Assembly: GCA_964639225.1 (NCBI GenBank)
Contig: CAZXCK010000053.1
Location: forward strand, 1 to 26,832
Length of the DNA stretch: 26,832 bases
From: CAZXCK01 sp964639225
Lineage (GTDB): Bacteria > Chloroflexota > Anaerolineae > Aggregatilineales > Phototrophicaceae
Direction: 5' to 3'
In this document: piece after piece, positions 23,561-26,832 of the stretch
Layout: every line of letters starts with the position of its first letter
Numbering within the stretch: position 1 is the stretch's first letter
The notes under the pieces: model-generated
Database searches by the model: none
Told to the model about the DNA's origin: nothing
The model's input: the letters and a program-made list of their open reading frames with translations, nothing else
Program-made: the position numbers and the translations under genes

Positions 23561-24118
23561 TTATGATCTCTCGTGAATACCTTCCACGATTTCCTCGATT
23601 ACCTTGCGCGTAAATGCCGGAATGTCATCCGGTTTGCGGCTGGTGACCAGTCCATTATCGACGACGACTTCCTCATCTACCCAGTTAGCGCCCGCATTCT
23701 TCAGATCGGTTTTGAGGGACGGATACGATGTCAGCCTGCGCCCGGATACCACACCAGCTTCGATGAGCATCCACGGCGCGTGACAGATCGCGGCAACGGG
23801 TTTACCGGAGTCGAAGAAGGCGCGAACGAACTGTATGGCCGCGCTGCTGCGGCGCAGATAGTCCGGGTTCATAACCCCACCCGGCAGCAGCAGGGCATCG
23901 TAGTCGTCGGCGTTGGCTTCATTGAGCGCAACATCGACTGGATATTCATCGCCCCAGTCTGTGTGTTCCCAGCTTTTGACCTTGCCGCTCTGCGGGGAAA
24001 TCAGATCTGTATGGGCACCGGCCTGCTGCAGCGCCTCTCTGGGCCGGGTCATCTCTTCGCGTTCAAAGCCTTTTTCGACAAGGATCGCGACTTTCTTGCC
24101 ATCAAGTTCCTGTGCCAT
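23561..24118 (-). CDS. PfpI/DJ-1 family protein (type 1 glutamine amidotransferase-like)
   Basis: 185-residue protein of the DJ-1/PfpI superfamily. Strand one is 'KKVAILVEKGFEREEMTRP', followed by 'DYDALLLPGG' and the nucleophile elbow 'AAICHAPWML' with Cys112-His113, the usual reactive pair. Relatives include PfpI, YhbO and general stress protein 18; reported roles are protection from glycation and oxidative stress, or peptidase activity in archaeal hexamers. The exact reaction is disputed for the family. The ATG at 24118 was chosen because GAGGT lies 7 bases upstream and the fold begins there. It is the first gene of the run with dodecin and CBS genes; its promoter was not resolved. Confidence 0.93.
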   Translation of the reverse strand: MAQELDGKKVAILVEKGFEREEMTRPREALQQAGAHTDLISPQSGKVKSWEHTDWGDEYPVDVALNEANADDYDALLLPGGVMNPDYLRRSSAAIQFVRAFFDSGKPVAAICHAPWMLIEAGVVSGRRLTSYPSLKTDLKNAGANWVDEEVVVDNGLVTSRKPDDIPAFTRKVIEEIVEGIHERS

Positions 24119-24157
24119 CAGACTTACCTCAGTTGTTTGGGCCGATTGCGTTCTGTA

Positions 24158-24236
24158 GCGTCTGAGAATCCATATTGATGGTGAAGTGCGGTGGGTATCT
24201 GCCGAGCAAGGGGTGCCTGCTGAATGATTCAGACGC
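24158..24236. repeat. Inverted repeat GCGTCTGA ... TCAGACGC
   Basis: Perfect 8-bp arms (24158-24165 and 24229-24236), extendable to 11 bp if a 2-nt bulge is allowed, enclose 63 nt. It lies 40 bp upstream of the PfpI start and could fold in its mRNA leader, bind a regulator, or mark a small mobile element remnant. Confidence 0.4.
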
Positions 24237-24359
24237 AACTGTTTGACTCGACTGTAAACCGGACTAAGCGCGTGTACATCGACCACATGAGGCATATGGG
24301 TGTAGGCCAACCGGTCCACCTATCAATGGAGGAAAAGTAAAAACCGATCCTCGATATGC

Positions 24360-24376
24360 ATGCAAACGTTTTGCAT
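24360..24376. promoter_or_regulatory. Candidate operator ATGCAAA-CGT-TTTGCAT
   Basis: A perfect 7-bp dyad with a 3-nt centre whose right arm is the -35 box of the FHA-FHA-TIR gene. The sequence is close to the LacI/GalR-type pattern TGCAAACGTTTGCA, with one extra T. A protein bound here would block the promoter. Confidence 0.5.
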
Positions 24377-24398
24377 CAATTAAGTGTTCTGTTAAAAT
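24371..24398 (+). promoter_or_regulatory. Promoter candidate of the FHA-FHA-TIR gene
   Basis: TTGCAT (24371-24376) and TAAAAT (24393-24398) are 16 bp apart, 33 bp before the ATG. Confidence 0.65.
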
Positions 24399-24431
24399 GG
24401 GTTTACTGATGGTTAAGGCGGATGGGGCAAC

Positions 24432-25604
24432 ATGGGCTATCTGATTATGCGACGCGGCCCGTATCCGGGGCGGGTGTACCGGCTGGACGCGGATGAAATC
24501 TCGATTGGGCGTGGCAATCGTAACACGATTATCATCCGGGATAACGAAGTCAGCCGCGAACATCTGCGTTTGACCCGTATCGATGATGGTTTTGAGATTG
24601 CCGATAACGACTCCAGCAATGGCACATTTGTCGATGGCCAGCCGCTGGAAGGCACCTGGACGCTTTACAATCCGGTGATGATCGAGCTGGGTGATTCCAT
24701 CTCGCTGGAATACTGGCCCGGCGAGCCGGACGAATCCGCTATCAGCGTGAGCGCGCAGCCTGCCCACCCGCTGCAATCGCAGGCTTATCTCATCGTCACT
24801 GTGCATTCAGATGACCAGCCCGCCGTCTATCCGCTGACCGCTGTCGCCTCGGTGGTGGGGCGGGCCACCCACTGCGAGATTGTCATCGTCGAGCCGGAAG
24901 TCAGCCGGGAACACTTCCGCATTACACTGACGCCGCGCGGTTACGTGGTGGACGACCTCGGCTCGACCAACGGCACCTATGTCAACGGGCGACGCCTGGA
25001 AGACAGCTACGTGCTCCAGCCTGGCGACGTGCTGCAAATCGGCACGACGGTCTTTTTCCAGTTGACACACACACCAGAACGCCATACCGGTAAGGCCAGG
25101 ACCGACCATCTGCACGATACCGAACGCCTGGACGATACCGTGCGCCGCCGCCGTCAGGGATTCGCCACCGCGCCCGCGACCAGCGGCATCGGCACAGGCG
25201 TCGATAACGTGTCGCTGATTGACCAGGTGCTGGTGACGTATGCCCGCGATGAGTGGGAACAGGTCGCGCCACTGGTCGATTATCTGCTGGGGGCGGGCCT
25301 GGGTGTATGGGTCGATCAGTATCTGGCGGAAGGCAGCCAGGACTGGCTGGCCGCCGTCGAACAGGCGCGGCTGGAATGCTGGCTGCTGGTGGTGGTCGTC
25401 TCGCCGCGCGCCCTGCGCTCTGAGGTGGTGCAGCGCAACTGGCGTCATTTCCACAGCCGGGAAAAGCCCATCGTGCTGTATGTCCAGCAGCCGGTGGAGC
25501 GTCTGCCGATTGGCGCGGAGCGGCTGGACTGCGTGGAGCACAACCCGACAGCGCCCGCTATCTCCTTTCAGCAGTTGGTGGACCACATCAGGCGCAATTA
25601 TTAG
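24432..25604 (+). CDS. FHA-FHA-TIR fusion protein
   Basis: 390-residue soluble protein. FHA 1 (about 3-95) keeps the phosphothreonine-binding residues Gly26-Arg27, Ser41, His44 and Asn63-Gly64. FHA 2 (about 118-215) keeps Gly143-Arg144, Ser158, His161 and Asn180-Gly181. A basic, Thr-containing linker (about 220-260) joins a C-terminal TIR domain (about 264-388): strand VLVTYARDEW (266-275), GLGVWVDQYLAEGSQDW (289-305), AVEQARLECWLLVVVVSPRAL (308-328). TIR domains either cleave NAD or act as scaffolds. The position usually held by the catalytic Glu seems to be Asp304 or is shifted, so activity is uncertain. Two intact FHA modules imply docking to Thr-phosphorylated partners, for which the two kinases in this window are candidates (inference). 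Two membrane-protein genes follow. Confidence 0.88.
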   Translation: MGYLIMRRGPYPGRVYRLDADEISIGRGNRNTIIIRDNEVSREHLRLTRIDDGFEIADNDSSNGTFVDGQPLEGTWTLYNPVMIELGDSISLEYWPGEPDESAISVSAQPAHPLQSQAYLIVTVHSDDQPAVYPLTAVASVVGRATHCEIVIVEPEVSREHFRITLTPRGYVVDDLGSTNGTYVNGRRLEDSYVLQPGDVLQIGTTVFFQLTHTPERHTGKARTDHLHDTERLDDTVRRRRQGFATAPATSGIGTGVDNVSLIDQVLVTYARDEWEQVAPLVDYLLGAGLGVWVDQYLAEGSQDWLAAVEQARLECWLLVVVVSPRALRSEVVQRNWRHFHSREKPIVLYVQQPVERLPIGAERLDCVEHNPTAPAISFQQLVDHIRRNY

Positions 25605-25649
25605 ACGCGCCGCGTGTCTGATGCTTGCATTTTGCCGGAAGAGCAGACG

Positions 25650-26276
25650 ATGACCCAACCCGACCCCGCCTTAGAACGTTATCTCCGGCACTACATCAGC
25701 CAACTGCCACCCGCCTGGCTCAGCGATGTGCGTCTGGTGAACGCCTTTGAGCGTTTCCTGCGGGCGCGCTATCCACAGCGCATCGGCGCGACGCAGGTGC
25801 GCGAGTTCCTGCGCGAGTTCCTGTGGGAAAACCTGCCCGCCACCCTCACCGACACGCAGATCGACGAAGCGGTGGAGCGTTATATGCGCGCCTTCGGCCA
25901 GCCGGGCCGGGACGCGGCCCATCCGCGCCGTCCCGCGCCATCGCTGGGCTGCCTGCGCTATGTCGGCGCTTACCTGATAATCGCCGTGTTCGTGGTGGCG
26001 CTGGCCTTTTTACTGGTGCTGCTGACCGCCGACGGCGACTTCTGGGAGACGCGCGAAGGCCGGACTGTGATGCAGGCGGCGGTGGTGTTCTTCCTGGCGG
26101 TGGGGGCTTACTGGTGGATTCGCTTCCAGGTGCGGCTGATCTTCGCCATTCTGCGCTTCATCCTGATGCTGGTGATGATCGGCGCGGCGGTGTGGTTGCT
26201 GAACGATACGGGCGTTATCGACATCGACCTTAGCGGGTTATTAGATAACATCCGCCAGACGCTGGGTTTGACGTGA
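25650..26276 (+). CDS. Three-TM membrane protein of unknown function
   Basis: 208-residue protein. A hydrophilic helical N-terminal domain (about 1-95; 'ALERYLRHYISQLPPAWLSDVRLVNAFERFLRARYP', 'VREFLREFLWENLPATLTDTQIDEAVERYMRAF') precedes three predicted membrane helices (about 104-126, 140-157, 163-185) and a short amphipathic tail. No family was recognised. The ATG at 25650 was chosen because GGAAGAG lies 6 bases upstream; the in-frame GTG at 25614 lacks a site. It starts 45 bp after the FHA-FHA-TIR gene with no terminator between, so co-transcription is likely. It might be a membrane partner of the TIR protein, but this is only guilt by association. Confidence 0.78.
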   Translation: MTQPDPALERYLRHYISQLPPAWLSDVRLVNAFERFLRARYPQRIGATQVREFLREFLWENLPATLTDTQIDEAVERYMRAFGQPGRDAAHPRRPAPSLGCLRYVGAYLIIAVFVVALAFLLVLLTADGDFWETREGRTVMQAAVVFFLAVGAYWWIRFQVRLIFAILRFILMLVMIGAAVWLLNDTGVIDIDLSGLLDNIRQTLGLT

Positions 26277-26316
26277 TTTGCTGTAAGATGGTAGCAGTGG
26301 ATGACGTCAGAACAAT

Positions 26317-26583
26317 ATGATGGTTCAAACCGAGTACGACTACGATTACGACAACCGCTCCGAATTCGAAGCCAACCAGGGCATCGTCTACGACTTTCCG
26401 CACCGCGACGAGCTGGAGCTGGACACCGAGCCGCGCTGGACGCCGTATCGCGTGTTTTTGCTGCTGGTGGCGCTGCTGATGATTGTGTCGTTCATCGCTA
26501 TGCTGCTGTGGCCGCTGCTGGACGGCGGCCCGTCTATGGAGCCGCCCCCCGGCCCGCCGACGCCCATCGCGCCCCTTGTGTAA
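26317..26583 (+). CDS. Small single-TM protein with acidic, Tyr-rich N-terminus
   Basis: 88-residue protein (87 if the second ATG at 26320 is used). The N-terminal 40 residues are acidic with a Tyr/Asp run (EYDYDYDN). One membrane helix spans about 45-67, and the C-terminus is Pro-rich. No family was recognised. It starts 40 bp after the three-TM gene on the same strand and ends 10 bp before a terminator hairpin, so it probably closes the FHA-TIR transcription unit. No strong ribosome site is visible. The reading frame is supported by its position, the clean membrane helix and the terminator right behind it. Confidence 0.65.
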   Translation: MMVQTEYDYDYDNRSEFEANQGIVYDFPHRDELELDTEPRWTPYRVFLLLVALLMIVSFIAMLLWPLLDGGPSMEPPPGPPTPIAPLV

Positions 26584-26592
26584 AATCTGTCG

Positions 26593-26613
26593 CCCGGCTC
26601 ATCGCCGGGTTTT
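26593..26613 (+). terminator. Terminator after the small membrane protein gene
   Basis: A 6-bp perfect stem CCCGGC/GCCGGG with a 5-nt loop (TCATC) is followed by four T, then CATTTAT. It would end the FHA-FHA-TIR transcription unit. Confidence 0.75.
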
Positions 26614-26702
26614 CATTTATCCTGCGCTCAATCTATGCACTGCCCCAGGGTCATCGCTCATACCTGAGTTCATAAAAATCTACAAAAGGACGTAGGGGCG
26701 GC

Positions 26703-26722
26703 GGGCGGCCTACAGGCCGCCC
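26703..26722. repeat. Palindromic repeat GGGCGGCC-TACA-GGCCGCCC
   Basis: A perfect 8-bp dyad set within GTAGGGGCGGC ... CTTACAG. This kind of sequence is common as a dispersed intergenic repeat in GC-rich bacteria. No gene is seen between 26584 and the window end. Confidence 0.7.
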
Positions 26723-26758
26723 TTACAGACTCGTTGTAATCTCTTCTGCTATATATCG

Positions 26759-26772
26759 GGATTTGATGCGAT
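26759..26772 (+). repeat. 14-bp motif GGATTTGATGCGAT, right copy
   Basis: Identical to 178-191 and on the same strand, 5 nt before the right copy of the 45-bp repeat. Confidence 0.75.
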
Positions 26773-26773
26773 T

Positions 26774-26822
26774 GGTGACTACTCAGCATATCTTGTGGGG
26801 GCGCTGCCCCCACACCCCCGCA
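26774..26822 (-). repeat. Dispersed repeat, right copy
   Basis: 26778-26822 is the exact reverse complement of 128-172 (45 nt), and the match continues to 26774 with one mismatch at 26777. It contains the GTGGGGGC/GCCCCCAC hairpin. The repeat region continues past the window end, so its full extent cannot be seen. Confidence 0.9.
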
Positions 26823-26832
26823 AGGGAGCGAG

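Larger units (their letters stand above)
24119..24431. other. Divergent intergenic region between the PfpI and FHA-FHA-TIR genes
   Basis: 313 bp without a gene. It contains an inverted repeat near the PfpI side (24158-24236), and a promoter with an overlapping palindrome near the FHA-TIR side (24360-24398). It is visibly more AT-rich than the flanking genes between about 24310 and 24420. Confidence 0.75.

Noticed and set aside
1..26832. CRISPR array, IS element or prophage
   Set aside because: No regularly spaced direct repeats, no transposase or integrase, and no phage structural genes were seen; the tRNA gene has no partial duplicate that would mark an attachment site.

Overview
This window is high-GC bacterial DNA (roughly 60-65% by eye) and most resembles a member of the Chloroflexota, probably Anaerolineae-like. 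That assignment is an inference. It rests on Hanks-type kinases carrying PD40/TolB-like propellers, a single-chain glycyl-tRNA synthetase, secreted proteins with PPC-type repeats, Pro/Thr-rich lipoproteins, and hairpin-rich dispersed intergenic repeats. No phage, IS transposase, plasmid or CRISPR signature was seen. Coding density is high on both strands.

Layout, left to right. 1-285 is a non-coding block with three consecutive perfect hairpins. 286-4673 holds a transmembrane Ser/Thr kinase with an extracytoplasmic propeller, a GntR/FCD regulator and an MFS exporter that ends at a strong terminator. 4711-6093 (minus) is a CoxE-type VWA protein. A tRNA-Arg(ACG), with its own promoter and terminator, is divergent from a family-4 uracil-DNA glycosylase (6480-7145). 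7150-8903 (minus) is a lipoprotein plus an anchored PD40 protein. 9258-12506 is a second kinase fused to an AAA-type ATPase and TPRs; it converges on a secreted PPC-repeat protein (12516-14231, minus). 14471-18286 (plus) holds a GNAT-like protein, trpS and an S9 peptidase. 18437-19462 (minus) is an ECF sigma factor followed by a one-TM protein. 19662-22682 is fused glyQS. 22809-24118 (minus) is a stress-like cassette of PfpI/DJ-1, dodecin and CBS-pair genes. 24432-26583 (plus) is a candidate three-gene operon: FHA-FHA-TIR, a three-TM protein and a small one-TM protein. Repeats close the window.

How the genes may work together. Two eukaryotic-like Ser/Thr kinases and one protein with two intact phosphothreonine-binding FHA domains lie within about 25 kb, which suggests a phospho-signalling neighbourhood. 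The FHA-FHA-TIR gene, with its own promoter, a palindrome over the -35 box, two downstream membrane-protein genes and a terminator, is the best candidate here for a little-described system, possibly a phosphorylation-gated TIR signalling or defence module. This is inference only. The other genes look like ordinary housekeeping (trpS, glyQS, tRNA, UDG) or envelope and stress functions.

A 45-bp sequence near the left end recurs perfectly, inverted, at the right end. A 14-bp motif lies exactly 5 nt from each copy but in direct orientation, so the arrangement has been rearranged between the copies.
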